This document shows, in pieces, positions 1-8,202 of a stretch of 64,000 bases of DNA. Numbering within the stretch: position 1 is the stretch's first letter; each line of letters begins with the position of its first letter. Source of the stretch: JAHEJA01 sp965656445 (lineage in GTDB: Bacteria > Pseudomonadota > Alphaproteobacteria > Rhodobacterales > Rhodobacteraceae); NCBI GenBank assembly GCA_965656445.1, contig CBFHKO010000008.1:38621-102620 (forward strand), written 5' to 3'. The position numbers were made by a program, and so were the translations under genes. The notes under the pieces are model-generated. The model was given only the letters and a program-made list of their open reading frames with translations, was not told the DNA's origin and ran no database searches.

Positions 1-2
1 CG

Positions 3-434
3 CCCATTCAAACGCAACTTGGCACCGAAGCCAGTGAGGCGCAAAAGGCAATGCGGGCCGAAAAATCGATCCTTTTGGTGGAGGATAATGAAATCAACCG
101 TATCGTTTTACTCAAACAGCTTGAGATCTTGGGATACAAAGCGGACGTGTCCAAGAACGGGCATGAGGGTCTCGCCTCATGGCAAAGCAAAGAGTACGAC
201 GTGATTTTGTCGGATTGTCATATGCCACTCATGGATGGATTTGAGATGTCTCAAATCATTCGCGCACAAGAGCATGATGCATCCAAGGACCGCACGGCCA
301 TTATCGCGATTACTGCAAATGCGCTCAAAGGGGATGCTGACAAATGTTTTGCCTGTGGAATGGATGATTACATCGCAAAACCCGTTGAAATGAAAACCCT
401 AGAAGGCAAGCTTGTGTCGTTCCTTGGTGTTTAG
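3..434 (+). CDS. Response-regulator receiver domain, C-terminal end of a probable hybrid histidine kinase (5' partial)
   Basis: A complete CheY-like receiver domain that would accept a phosphoryl group from a histidine kinase domain. The reading frame is open to the first base of the window, with about 16 codons upstream of the internal ATG at 51, so the gene almost certainly starts outside and this is the tail of a larger protein, most likely a hybrid sensor kinase. Seen: the acidic pocket in LLVEDNEIN, the phospho-acceptor Asp in ILSDCHMPLMDG, the switch Thr in ITANA and the conserved Lys in AKPV. Nothing follows the receiver (no DNA-binding domain). The stop overlaps by four bases the stop of the convergent permease gene. 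A stand-alone receiver starting at 51 is the alternative. Confidence 0.85.
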   Translation, partial: PIQTQLGTEASEAQKAMRAEKSILLVEDNEINRIVLLKQLEILGYKADVSKNGHEGLASWQSKEYDVILSDCHMPLMDGFEMSQIIRAQEHDASKDRTAIIAITANALKGDADKCFACGMDDYIAKPVEMKTLEGKLVSFLGV

Positions 435-1384
435 TCTTGCTGTTTGGCGGGTCTGGATATCAAACTAACACGCGGTAGGACGCCCGTTTCCGCACGGCTT
501 CTGTTTCGCAACACAGGTGTATTTTTCGAAATTGATGTCCGTGTTTCTCGAAACACAACATAAAGACCGCTGGCTATGATGACGCTGCTTCCAATGATCG
601 TCATTTGATCCGGCAGTTCGTCAAAGAAAGCATACCCATAAACAACAGCCCAAATCATTTGAGAATAATGCATCGGCGCAACAAAGCCTGCTTCGCCTAC
701 TTTATAGGCGGCGATAATGCATAACGAGGCGAGGACAGCGAGGACGGACATAGCTGCCAGCAGCCCTAGATCAATCAAACCGAGGGGCACATAGGACATT
801 GGCATCAAAGCGCCCATTAAGAGAAGGCTGCCAAAAATTGGATAGACCAATAGAACCATTGTGCGCTCATCCTTGCCAATTTTACGAACGATGAGCGAGC
901 TAAACGCCCCGCAAAAGGCGGCGGTTAGGGCTGCAAAGTGACCCAATGATAAATCGGCAGACCCTGGTCGCAAAACGATGAGAACCCCAATCAACCCAAC
1001 AATAACGGCGGCCCAGCGGTGGCGCCCAACTTTTTCACCCAAAAGAGGGATCGCGAGAACAGTAATCACCAAGGGCATGCCAAACAAAAACGCATAGACC
1101 TGTGCCATTGGAAGGGTGGAAAACGCATAAAAGGCCGACAGGCCCGTCATCACTGTTGTGACAACGCGCAGGGACGTCCACCAAGGATGTTTGGGAATTA
1201 GGTTGTCCGCATTCTTTTCACGCAGATGCAAAAGAAAGACCAAGGGAAAGCTGAACAAGCCAGAGAAAAAGATGATCTGAAAGGTGGAATAGGACCCGCC
1301 CAATGATTTAACAATCACGTCATGCGCAGAGTACAGAGCAAAGGCGAGAAGGGCGAACAAAGCGCCTTTTATATTTCCAGACAT
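431..1384 (-). CDS. EamA/DMT-superfamily permease
   Basis: Inner-membrane transporter of the drug/metabolite superfamily; substrate unknown. The 317-residue protein is hydrophobic throughout, with about ten predicted membrane segments in two repeated EamA halves (first half opening GALFALLAFALYSAHDVIVK; the second starting near residue 150 with FAALTAAFCGAFSSLIVRK). The C-terminal 30 residues are hydrophilic. I chose the ATG at 1384 because AGGAG lies seven bases upstream of it; an ATG two codons earlier (1390) is too close to that site. It stands alone, convergent with the receiver gene and upstream of (same strand as) nothing closer than leuB. Function cannot be inferred from context. Confidence 0.85.
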   Translation of the reverse strand: MSGNIKGALFALLAFALYSAHDVIVKSLGGSYSTFQIIFFSGLFSFPLVFLLHLREKNADNLIPKHPWWTSLRVVTTVMTGLSAFYAFSTLPMAQVYAFLFGMPLVITVLAIPLLGEKVGRHRWAAVIVGLIGVLIVLRPGSADLSLGHFAALTAAFCGAFSSLIVRKIGKDERTMVLLVYPIFGSLLLMGALMPMSYVPLGLIDLGLLAAMSVLAVLASLCIIAAYKVGEAGFVAPMHYSQMIWAVVYGYAFFDELPDQMTIIGSSVIIASGLYVVFRETRTSISKNTPVLRNRSRAETGVLPRVSLISRPAKQQD

Positions 1385-1474
1385 CACCATGCTCCTGACT
1401 GTTTACGCACTGTGGTTGAGAGTGGTGCCCTTTTAAATACAGGTAAGAAAGGCGCCACTTAACTTAGTCAAACA

Positions 1475-1502
1475 ATAAAAAAACAGCCCCGTAAAGGGCT
1501 GT
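1475..1502 (-). terminator. Rho-independent terminator of leuB
   Basis: Perfect 7-bp stem ACAGCCC/GGGCTGT with a six-base loop (1483-1502), followed on the minus strand by a run of seven T. It lies 25 bases beyond the leuB stop codon, the right place and orientation to end leuB transcription. Confidence 0.85.
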
Positions 1503-1526
1503 CTCTCATGGTTCAATTGGTTTGAA

Positions 1527-2633
1527 TTATAGGCTAGCGCTGAGAGCCGCGACAATCGCGTCACCCATTTCAGATGTGGACACAGGTGTTGCACCGTCCT
1601 CACCCAAGAGATCCGCAGTCCGCAATCCGTCTGCTAGAACCTTTTCAACGGCTTTTTCCAAACGATCCGCTTCAGCGCCTTGATCAAAGGAATAGCGCAG
1701 CGCCATTGCAAAGCTTAGTACACATGCAATTGGGTTTGCTTTGCCTTGGCCTGCAATGTCTGGGGCTGAACCGTGGACGGGTTCATACAATGCTTTGGGA
1801 CGGCCATTCGCCATTGGCGCACCAAGGGATGCGGATGGCAACATGCCCAAAGAGCCAGTCAACATCGCAGCCGCATCAGAGAGCAAATCACCAAAGAGGT
1901 TATCCGTTACAATAACGTCGAACTGTTTGGGCCAGCGGCAAAGTTGCATCGCGCCGGCGTCTGCGTACATGTGAGATAGCTCAACATCTTGGTACTCTGT
2001 GTCATGCACACGCTGCACAACTTCGCGCCAAAGAATGCCAGATTCCATAACGTTGGCTTTTTCCATGGAACACACTTTGTTGCCACGACGACGTGCCAAT
2101 TCGAAAGCAGAGCGTGCAACACGTTCAATTTCGGATTCTGTGTAGCGTTGTGTGTTGATCCCAACACGCTCGTTGCCCTCTTCGAAGATACCGCGTGGTT
2201 CGCCAAAATAGATACCAGAGGTCAATTCGCGCACGATCATGATATCGAGACCCGCAACCACATCGCGCTTGAGGGATGAGAAATCCGCCAATGCGTCAAA
2301 ACACTGCGCTGGGCGCAAGTTTGAGAAGAGGTCCATCTCCTTGCGCAGGCGCAGCAATCCGCGCTCTGGCTTTACGGAAAAATCCAAATCATCATATTGT
2401 GGCCCACCAACGGCACCCAATAGAACCGCATCCACTTCTTGCGCTTTGGCCATCGTATCGTCATGCAAAGGTGTGCCATGTTTGTCATAGGCGCAGCCCC
2501 CAACAAGGTCCTCAGAGACGTCAAAAGACATGTCACGGTTCGCACCGTACCAATCAATGACTTTGCGGACTTCGGCCATAACTTCGGGGCCGATACCATC
2601 ACCTGGCAAAATAAGAAGAGAGGGGTTTGTCAT
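1527..2633 (-). CDS. leuB: 3-isopropylmalate dehydrogenase
   Basis: Catalyses NAD-dependent oxidation and decarboxylation of 3-isopropylmalate to 2-oxoisocaproate, the third step of leucine synthesis; cytoplasmic homodimer. The 368 residues match the usual family length. Seen: N-terminal [13 protein letters not shown], the substrate-binding Arg cluster in [34 protein letters not shown], the metal-binding Asp stretch [22 protein letters not shown] and the NAD-binding [15 protein letters not shown]. The frame is open to 2684, but ATG 2633 begins the conserved domain and has AAGGA nine bases upstream. leuB is separated from leuCD by two membrane-protein genes and an AT-rich gap, so it probably has its own promoter or reads through from them. 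It ends at a clear terminator. Confidence 0.97.
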   Translation of the reverse strand: MTNPSLLILPGDGIGPEVMAEVRKVIDWYGANRDMSFDVSEDLVGGCAYDKHGTPLHDDTMAKAQEVDAVLLGAVGGPQYDDLDFSVKPERGLLRLRKEMDLFSNLRPAQCFDALADFSSLKRDVVAGLDIMIVRELTSGIYFGEPRGIFEEGNERVGINTQRYTESEIERVARSAFELARRRGNKVCSMEKANVMESGILWREVVQRVHDTEYQDVELSHMYADAGAMQLCRWPKQFDVIVTDNLFGDLLSDAAAMLTGSLGMLPSASLGAPMANGRPKALYEPVHGSAPDIAGQGKANPIACVLSFAMALRYSFDQGAEADRLEKAVEKVLADGLRTADLLGEDGATPVSTSEMGDAIVAALSASL

Positions 2634-2809
2634 ATCCATATGTCCTTGCGTAAAACGAGTTTGAGCATGGCCTAACGATTTCAACGGGAATGGTCAAGAA
2701 ACGAAGGGCTTAAGCCCGTTTTCTAACGCTGTCCAAACCGCGCGGACCTGCTGAGTTTTCCGGTGGTAGGTTCAGATTGCATTATGTGGATGAAACTCTT
2801 GTCGCTTCC

Positions 2810-3271
2810 TTATGCAGGTTGAAGCGTATGTCCGTTGGTTTCGGTTTGGCGTTTTTCAGCAATCATCGTCGCAATGCGCAACATTGCAGTCCCCCGCATA
2901 ATCAAGGATGCGGGGATTACGGACCAACCAACCATGATCCAAACGAGGGTCTCAGGGTTCGCAAAAATGCGGGTCCCTGTATAGATAAAGGCGATTTTGA
3001 CCATGGCGGGAATGGCGAATGGGGCAATAATCCCCAACGAGATATTTACGCGCGCATCTCGAACAAGGCGCACGACGATGTCTTTGCCGCTTGTCGGGTC
3101 CAAAAGTGGGAGGTTTTTCCAGACGTTGAAACCCGTGTCTGACTTTGGCCAATCCGTGAAACGGATAATGAGATAAAACCCACCGCAGATTAACCATGAC
3201 CCGATATACCCAAGCCCTGCGATCATCAGCATGGCTTCTTTGGTTTCAGGTTGGATCGTCGGGGGGACCAT
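2810..3271 (-). CDS. Unrecognised membrane protein (second of a coupled pair)
   Basis: A 153-residue protein I do not recognise. It has about three hydrophobic segments: near residues 14-36 (MLMIAGLGYIGSWLICGGFY), 77-98 and 112-133, with a basic C-terminal tail. The ATG at 3271 overlaps the stop codon of the upstream gene as TAATG, the usual sign of translational coupling; a GTG three codons earlier (3280) is possible but less likely. The two proteins are probably made together and may form one complex. No catalytic motif or signal peptide cleavage site is apparent. A 176-base gap separates it from leuB on the same strand. Confidence 0.6.
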   Translation of the reverse strand: MVPPTIQPETKEAMLMIAGLGYIGSWLICGGFYLIIRFTDWPKSDTGFNVWKNLPLLDPTSGKDIVVRLVRDARVNISLGIIAPFAIPAMVKIAFIYTGTRIFANPETLVWIMVGWSVIPASLIMRGTAMLRIATMIAEKRQTETNGHTLQPA

Positions 3272-3639
3272 TAACGACACGAGTTGAACGGCGAGTATGG
3301 AATATTCAGCCCATGCCCCAGAATAGTAGCAATCGCACTCAGTGGACCCGTGTGATCAAGGCCTAGGCCGATGGTTCTAAAAACACCTGCCGCAAAAAAG
3401 ACCATAGTTGCCAACCAAATAAATCGGATGCGGTTGTAGGGCGCGGCTGAGGTGAATTCTAATGTGGTCGGCGTGTCATAGATGTATTCGAAAAAGACAA
3501 ACGCCCCTGCAAACAAGGCAAAGGCCAAAGCGAGTTGTGAGGAATGCGATTGAAAGGACGGCACCCAAAGGGAAGGAATAGCAAATACAACTGCTATTGA
3601 TAACGCACGTACAAACGCGCTGATGATCTTGGTGATCAT
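3271..3639 (-). CDS. Unrecognised membrane protein (first of a coupled pair)
   Basis: A 122-residue protein of unknown function with three or four hydrophobic segments (residues 8-26, 34-52, 72-90 and possibly 100-115) joined by short loops, one of which is polar (YDTPTTLEFTSAAPYNRIR). The ATG at 3639 has a good ribosome binding site, AAGGA, nine bases upstream. Its TAA shares a base with the start of the next gene. The protein ends abruptly after a hydrophobic stretch, and the partner gene begins at once, so a single ancestral reading frame split in two is possible, though nothing proves it. Confidence 0.6.
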   Translation of the reverse strand: MITKIISAFVRALSIAVVFAIPSLWVPSFQSHSSQLALAFALFAGAFVFFEYIYDTPTTLEFTSAAPYNRIRFIWLATMVFFAAGVFRTIGLGLDHTGPLSAIATILGHGLNIPYSPFNSCR

Positions 3640-3908
3640 TGCCTGCTTCCTTTTAACTGGTCGGTCACGATACGATGCCGTGGCCTTGTCCCAATTGTCT
3701 GCTTTACGCAGAATGCCTCATTCTTGACACAATGTTCAATCCATAGGGATATGTTTTCAACAACTATTTATCTTTTGTCATAAATTTCAATTATTTCAGC
3801 TTGTTATGAGGCGAAATTACATCAGTTTTGCTGTAAAATTTTCAGTTCTTTACTAGATGTAGTAGTTAAATGGAGTGAAAATACTAATCTGCGTAAGATG
3901 AAATGTGG
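3640..3908. other. AT-rich intergenic region with no gene seen
   Basis: About 270 bases between the start of the membrane-protein pair and the leuD terminator. It is strikingly rich in A and T from about 3720 to 3900 compared with everything around it, has no reading frame with a plausible start signal on either strand, and no tRNA or riboswitch pattern that I can see. It probably carries the promoter of the membrane-protein pair and leuB. Confidence 0.6.
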
Positions 3909-3947
3909 CAGAAAAAAGAAAAGGCCGCGACGGGGATCGCGGCCTTT
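3909..3947 (-). terminator. Rho-independent terminator of leuCD
   Basis: Perfect 11-bp stem AAAGGCCGCGA/TCGCGGCCTTT with a six-base loop (3920-3947), followed on the minus strand by TTTTCTTTTTTC. It starts about 20 bases after the leuD stop codon. Confidence 0.92.
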
Positions 3948-3968
3948 ATTGAGTTTGTTTGGTTTAAT

Positions 3969-4574
3969 TTAGACCCAAGGACGCTCTGCTGCTAGCTTGG
4001 CTTCATAGCTGTCGATTGACGATTTATGTTCCATGGTTAAACCAATGTCGTCTAGTCCATTCAGCAAGCAATGCTTCTTAAAGGAATCGACTTCAAAGCT
4101 AAATGTCTCGCCATCTGAGGATGTGACTGTCTGCGCCTCTAGATCAACGTCCATACGCGCATTGGACCCTTTTTCCGCGTCCTTCATCAAGATATCGACT
4201 TGGTCCTGCGGTAGAACGATTGGCAAGATGCCGTTCTTGAAACAGTTGTTATAGAAGATATCCGCAAAAGATGTTGAGATAACGCATTTGATCCCAAAAT
4301 CAGCAATCGCCCAAGGTGCGTGTTCCCGAGAGGATCCGCAACCAAAGTTATCACCCGCAACGAGGATCTGTGCTTCGCGATACTGAGGTTTGTTCAACAC
4401 AAAATCAGGGATTTCGTTGCCTTGACGGTCAAAGCGCATTTCGTCGAACAAATTCACACCCAAGCCAGAGCGCTTGATTGTTTTCAAGAACACTTTTGGA
4501 ATGATCATATCTGTGTCGATATTCACCAAAGGCATTGGGGCGGCAATGCCGCTGAGTTTTTCGAACTTTTCCAT
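3969..4574 (-). CDS. leuD: 3-isopropylmalate dehydratase, small subunit
   Basis: Small subunit of isopropylmalate isomerase, which with LeuC interconverts 2- and 3-isopropylmalate in leucine synthesis. The 201 residues have the usual length. Seen: the swivelling-domain signature [14 protein letters not shown] near the N-terminus, the [14 protein letters not shown] loop and the [18 protein letters not shown] segment typical of LeuD. The ATG overlaps the leuC stop as TAATG, so the two subunits are translationally coupled and likely made in equal amounts. A strong terminator follows. Confidence 0.97.
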   Translation of the reverse strand: MEKFEKLSGIAAPMPLVNIDTDMIIPKVFLKTIKRSGLGVNLFDEMRFDRQGNEIPDFVLNKPQYREAQILVAGDNFGCGSSREHAPWAIADFGIKCVISTSFADIFYNNCFKNGILPIVLPQDQVDILMKDAEKGSNARMDVDLEAQTVTSSDGETFSFEVDSFKKHCLLNGLDDIGLTMEHKSSIDSYEAKLAAERPWV

Positions 4575-5983
4575 TACATCATCTCCCGAATGTCGGTTAG
4601 GTGACCATTGATGGCTGCTGCTGCGGCCATGGCAGGTGACACAAGGTGTGTGCGTCCTTTGTATCCTTGACGACCTTCAAAGTTACGGTTGGACGTTGAC
4701 GCGCAACGTTCTCCTTCGGCCAATTGATCTGGGTTCATCGCAAGGCACATAGAGCAACCCGCCATACGCCATTCAAAACCCGCCTCTTTAAAGATGTCGG
4801 CCAAGCCTTCTTCTTCGGCTTGGGCGCGCACAAGGCCAGACCCTGGAACGACCATCGCACGCATACCGTCTTTGATCTTTTTGCCCTTGAGGATCTCAGC
4901 TGCGGCGCGCAAATCTTCGATGCGTCCGTTTGTGCAGGAGCCGATAAAGACAGTATCAATTTCGATATCAGTCAATTTTTGACCTGCTGTGAGCCCCATA
5001 TAATCAATGGCACGTTGCGCCGCTTCGACTTTGCCGCCTGTGAAATCCTCAGGTGATGGCACGGTCGCTGTGATGGGAAGCACGTCTTCTGGGGATGTCC
5101 CCCATGTCACAACTGGGGCAATGTCTTCGCCTTTGATTGTAACGACTTTGTCGAAATGCGCACCTTCGTCGGTGAAGAGCGTTTTCCAATAGTCTACCGC
5201 TTGTTCCCACGCGGCGCCTTTCGGAGCATGCGGGCGGCCTTTGCAGTATTCAAACGTCTTTTCATCTGGTGCGATAAGGCCTGCGCGTGCGCCGCCTTCG
5301 ATGGCCATGTTACAGACAGTCATACGGCCTTCTAGCGAAAGGTCACGGATCGCTTCGCCACAATATTCAATGACATAGCCTGTTCCGCCAGCGGTTCCTG
5401 TTTCACCAATCACAGACAAAGTGATGTCTTTGGCGGTGACACCTGGACGGAGCTTGCCAGTGATTTCGACCTTCATGTTTTTGGATTTCTTTTGGATTAG
5501 CGTTTGCGTTGCCAAAACATGTTCAACCTCGGATGTGCCGATGCCGTGGGCCAAGGCACCAAACGCGCCGTGGGTCGCTGTGTGGCTGTCCCCACAAACA
5601 ACGGTCATACCTGGCAATGTCCAACCCTGCTCTGGGCCAACAATGTGAACAATCCCCTGACGCACGTCGGACACGGGATAATAGTGAACCCCAAAATCCT
5701 TGGCGTTTTTGTCAAGCGCCTCAACTTGGATGCGGCTCTCTTCGTTTTTGATCACACCAGACGCGCGATCCAAAGTTGTCGGAACGTTGTGATCTGGAAC
5801 CGCAATCGTTTTGTCAGGGGCGTGAACGGAACGGCCCGCCAAACGCAACCCTTCAAAGGCTTGGGGCGATGTCACTTCGTGGACAAGGTGGCGATCAATA
5901 TAAAGCAAGCAAGTGCCGTCTTCGGATTCGTGGGCAACATGTGCGTCCCAGATTTTATCATAGAGTGTCTTCGGGGCGGTCAT
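4574..5983 (-). CDS. leuC: 3-isopropylmalate dehydratase, large subunit
   Basis: Catalytic, [4Fe-4S]-containing subunit of isopropylmalate isomerase (aconitase family), 469 residues. Seen: [11 protein letters not shown] at the N-terminus, [17 protein letters not shown], the [28 protein letters not shown] block that contributes active-site residues, and the three cluster cysteines in FIGSCTNGR and [12 protein letters not shown]. The start has GGAGAGGA a few bases upstream. The 5' leader (about 6000-6100) contains a 7-bp hairpin, CCAGCCT/AGGCTGG at 6035-6051, but I see no leucine-rich leader peptide, so attenuation is not supported. Confidence 0.97.
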   Translation of the reverse strand: MTAPKTLYDKIWDAHVAHESEDGTCLLYIDRHLVHEVTSPQAFEGLRLAGRSVHAPDKTIAVPDHNVPTTLDRASGVIKNEESRIQVEALDKNAKDFGVHYYPVSDVRQGIVHIVGPEQGWTLPGMTVVCGDSHTATHGAFGALAHGIGTSEVEHVLATQTLIQKKSKNMKVEITGKLRPGVTAKDITLSVIGETGTAGGTGYVIEYCGEAIRDLSLEGRMTVCNMAIEGGARAGLIAPDEKTFEYCKGRPHAPKGAAWEQAVDYWKTLFTDEGAHFDKVVTIKGEDIAPVVTWGTSPEDVLPITATVPSPEDFTGGKVEAAQRAIDYMGLTAGQKLTDIEIDTVFIGSCTNGRIEDLRAAAEILKGKKIKDGMRAMVVPGSGLVRAQAEEEGLADIFKEAGFEWRMAGCSMCLAMNPDQLAEGERCASTSNRNFEGRQGYKGRTHLVSPAMAAAAAINGHLTDIREMM

Positions 5984-6073
5984 AGTATATCCTCTCCCGT
6001 TAAAGTTTTGAAATTTCGGTGAAATGTGTTTGATCCAGCCTCACAGGCTGGCAAGTACAGTCCGCATCGCACC

Positions 6074-6094
6074 AAAAAACCGCCAAGGCAGCCG
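6074..6094 (-). terminator. Possible terminator of the DUF2975-regulator pair
   Basis: On the minus strand a short GC-rich hairpin around GCTGCCTTGGCGG is followed by six T. The stem is only about five pairs with G-U pairs, so it is weak, but its place about 100 bases after the regulator gene and before leuC fits. Confidence 0.35.
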
Positions 6095-6197
6095 TGTACG
6101 ATCATCCATGTTTACAAACGTTTTCATGAGGCTCTGTTTACTTGGATTTCACCCACACCGCAAGCAGAGTTGTTTGGTCGATGTGGAGGGATCAACA

Positions 6198-6404
6198 TCA
6201 GCTCTCTTCAAATTCCAAAATGTCACCTGGCTGGCATTCGAGAGCGGCGCAAATTGCGTTCAACGTTTCAAACCGAACCCCTTTTACTTTGCCGCTTTTT
6301 AGCAAGCTCAGGTTTTGTTCCGTGATCCCGATTTGCGCAGCAAGGTCGCGGGATTTCATTTTGCGTGTGGCCAACATAACGTCCAATCGAACAATAATCG
6401 CCAT
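6198..6404 (-). CDS. YozG-type XRE-family transcriptional regulator
   Basis: A 68-residue protein that is essentially one Cro/CI-type helix-turn-helix: IIVRLDVMLATRKMKSRDLA, then AAQIGITEQNLSLLKSGKVK as the turn and recognition helix, then ETLNAICAALECQPGDIL. Small regulators of this form usually sit beside a DUF2975 membrane protein, as here, and probably control that gene pair. The ATG at 6404 overlaps the stop of the upstream membrane-protein gene as TAATG; the frame is open further (to 6458), but that region codes the end of the membrane protein. What signal is sensed is unknown. Confidence 0.88.
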   Translation of the reverse strand: MAIIVRLDVMLATRKMKSRDLAAQIGITEQNLSLLKSGKVKGVRFETLNAICAALECQPGDILEFEES

Positions 6405-6967
6405 TATACGAAATCCTGATTTTCTAACTGAATTTGACGCGCCACCAGAAAGACCCAACCTAATATTGCAAAGCCACAGCCAGCGAGGAATAAAGCTATG
6501 CTCGAGGGGTCATAAAAATAGACTGGTCCGTACATTCCGTGCGGATTACGAAAGCTCAAAATGATATGTGTCAAACTAGGGACCGCATTATAAAATACAT
6601 TTGCTGCCATGAGTGCCAAGCCCAAGTTACGCAAGAGCCGCGTTGTCGTCAGTGTAAAGTATTCCCCGTTACGAAACCGCAACATTAAGGCAATCGCATA
6701 GGCGAAACTGGTCAAAGTGATACATATCAGAACGATCCAAATCAAACCATAAAGCATACGTTGGATTACGTTAACGGTTGTACCAAATTCAATTACATGG
6801 ACGACGTGTGGTTCATCATTGACCACTATTGGCTTCATAATTTCATAGATCTTGTCCGTAAACACATAGGGCCAGATATCCAAGATTAGGCTAGCGAGCC
6901 AATAGATCATGAATGCTACTAATAAAAGCGCGAGTGTGGTTGAGGCGAGTTTAATTCTGGATTGCAT
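6404..6967 (-). CDS. DUF2975 family membrane protein
   Basis: A 187-residue inner-membrane protein of unknown function. Four hydrophobic segments are visible, near residues 8-32, 70-92, 108-128 and 152-175. The first extracytoplasmic loop is long and polar (about residues 33-68). The layout and the translationally coupled YozG-type regulator downstream are what is expected of the DUF2975 family (the pair is known from Bacillus yoaS/yozG and many other bacteria). The assignment to the family is by recognition of that pairing and topology rather than a diagnostic motif. The leader upstream (6968-7125) is AT-rich and shared with divergent rsfS. Confidence 0.72.
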   Translation of the reverse strand: MQSRIKLASTTLALLLVAFMIYWLASLILDIWPYVFTDKIYEIMKPIVVNDEPHVVHVIEFGTTVNVIQRMLYGLIWIVLICITLTSFAYAIALMLRFRNGEYFTLTTTRLLRNLGLALMAANVFYNAVPSLTHIILSFRNPHGMYGPVYFYDPSSIALFLAGCGFAILGWVFLVARQIQLENQDFV

Positions 6968-7251
6968 AGTCTTAATCCTTAAAATTTATTGTTTTACGAT
7001 AATTTTTATATCTATAAAGTGGAAAAATATAAATGCAACAGATATGTTTGGTTCCTAAATCTGACGATTCAACATTTTAGTATTAAGCTGTGTGACTCTA
7101 TGCCCACCCGCATTTATGCCCCCATTTGCAATTGACTCATCCACCATTGAGAAATAAGGCATCTGCTGCTATTATGAGATTATGCCTAGCGCTGAGGTTT
7201 GCAGCGCGTTCTACGGAGGACAGTGTCCTGACACCTAATACGGATGCAGCT

Positions 7252-7620
7252 ATGGCTGCTGAGACGCCAGTTCAGGTCACAAGCGAAGCCTTGTTAGACC
7301 GCATTCTAAAATCCCTTGATGAAGATAAAGCCGAAGATGTGGTGCAAATCGATTTGCGCGGCAAAACAGCTATGGGTGACTATATGGTGATTGCGACGGG
7401 TCGCTCGTCTCGTCAAGTGGCCTCGATTGCCGAGAAATTGGTTGATTGCCTGAAACAAGAATATGGCCGGTTGTCCAAAATCGAAGGGCGCGAAACCGGG
7501 GACTGGGTGTTGATTGATACAGGTGACATTATTGTCCATGTTTTCCGCCCTGAAGTCCGCGAATTTTACCAGCTTGAAAAAATGTGGCTGCCTGCCGGTG
7601 GTAACGGCTCCGCTAGCTAA
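7252..7620 (+). CDS. rsfS: Ribosomal silencing factor RsfS
   Basis: Binds ribosomal protein L14 on the 50S subunit and blocks subunit joining when nutrients are short. The family core is plain: LLDRILKSLDEDKAEDVVQI, DLRGKTAMGDYMVIATGRSS, GDWVLIDTGDIIVHVFRPEV and REFYQLEKMW. The start is uncertain. ATG 7252 gives 122 residues but has a poor ribosome binding site; the frame is open to an ATG at 7126, which would add 42 residues outside the family; an in-frame CTG at 7228 has a near-ideal GGAGGA seven bases upstream. rlmH follows five bases after the stop, the usual alphaproteobacterial order. Confidence 0.93.
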   Translation: MAAETPVQVTSEALLDRILKSLDEDKAEDVVQIDLRGKTAMGDYMVIATGRSSRQVASIAEKLVDCLKQEYGRLSKIEGRETGDWVLIDTGDIIVHVFRPEVREFYQLEKMWLPAGGNGSAS

Positions 7621-7625
7621 GAGAC

Positions 7626-8096
7626 ATGCGTGTTTCGATTTGCGCCGTGGGTCGATTGCGCAAAAGCCCAGAATTAGACTTGATCAAGGATTACACGTCT
7701 CGTTTTGATAAAACGGGGCGTTCTTTGGGTTTGGGGCCTCTGTCGATTGCTGAGGTCGAAGACAAAAAGAACATTGGAATGAGTGCTGAGGCCGATCTAT
7801 TAGAACGCGCCGTTCCCAAAGGGGCAAAGCTCTGTATCCTTGATGAACGCGGTCAGCTAATGACCTCTCCAGAGTTTGCGAACCAATTGGGACAGTGGCG
7901 CGATCAAGGTGTGGGGGATGTGGCCTTTGTCGTTGGCGGTGCGGATGGAATAGACCCCAGTTTTCGTGCCAAAGCGGATTTTGCGATTTCTTTTGGCAAG
8001 ATGGTTTGGCCACATATGATGGTACGAGCCATGCTATGTGAACAACTTTATCGCGCCTCATCAATTTTAGCTGGCGGTCCCTATCATCGTGTCTAG
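7626..8096 (+). CDS. rlmH: 23S rRNA (pseudouridine1915-N3)-methyltransferase
   Basis: SPOUT-class methyltransferase that adds a methyl group to pseudouridine 1915 in helix 69 of 23S rRNA, using S-adenosylmethionine; works as a dimer on the assembled 70S ribosome. The 156 residues are the usual length. Seen: CAVGRLRKSPEL at the start, LDERGQLMTSPEFA, the SAM-binding knot VAFVVGGADGID and the C-terminal LYRASSILAGGPYHRV. It lies five bases behind rsfS and is probably co-transcribed with it; a copy of the dispersed gene-end motif follows its stop. Confidence 0.97.
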   Translation: MRVSICAVGRLRKSPELDLIKDYTSRFDKTGRSLGLGPLSIAEVEDKKNIGMSAEADLLERAVPKGAKLCILDERGQLMTSPEFANQLGQWRDQGVGDVAFVVGGADGIDPSFRAKADFAISFGKMVWPHMMVRAMLCEQLYRASSILAGGPYHRV

Positions 8097-8100
8097 GAAC

Positions 8101-8136
8101 GCCTGCGGCGGGCGAGTATTTTGTCAAAGATGAAAG
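8101..8136 (+). repeat. Dispersed gene-end motif, copy 1 (after rlmH)
   Basis: GAGTATTTTGTCAAAGATGA preceded by a GC-rich stretch (GCCTGCGGCGGGC) starts four bases after the rlmH stop. Four other copies of the same motif lie in this window. Downstream, 8145-8167 forms a hairpin (CTATaGGGG/CCCCATAG, one bulge) in the gpmI leader with no T run. Confidence 0.75.
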
Positions 8137-8202
8137 TGCGCTTGCTATAGGGGACTTGGCCCCATAGATATGAGAAGACTTAAGCAGAGAGGCAATGTGA
8201 GC

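Noticed and set aside
3271..3639. Frameshift joining the two membrane-protein genes into one
   Set aside because: Each has its own plausible start, and the TAATG junction is the same kind of coupling seen at leuC-leuD and at the DUF2975 pair, so two genes are the simpler reading.
5504..6022. A 172-codon plus-strand frame across the leuC start
   Set aside because: Antisense to the well-conserved N-terminal part of leuC, with no ribosome binding site or domain.
6000..6100. Leucine attenuator in the leuC leader
   Set aside because: A hairpin exists (6035-6051), but I see no leader peptide with leucine codons and no alternative pairing with a T run at the right place.
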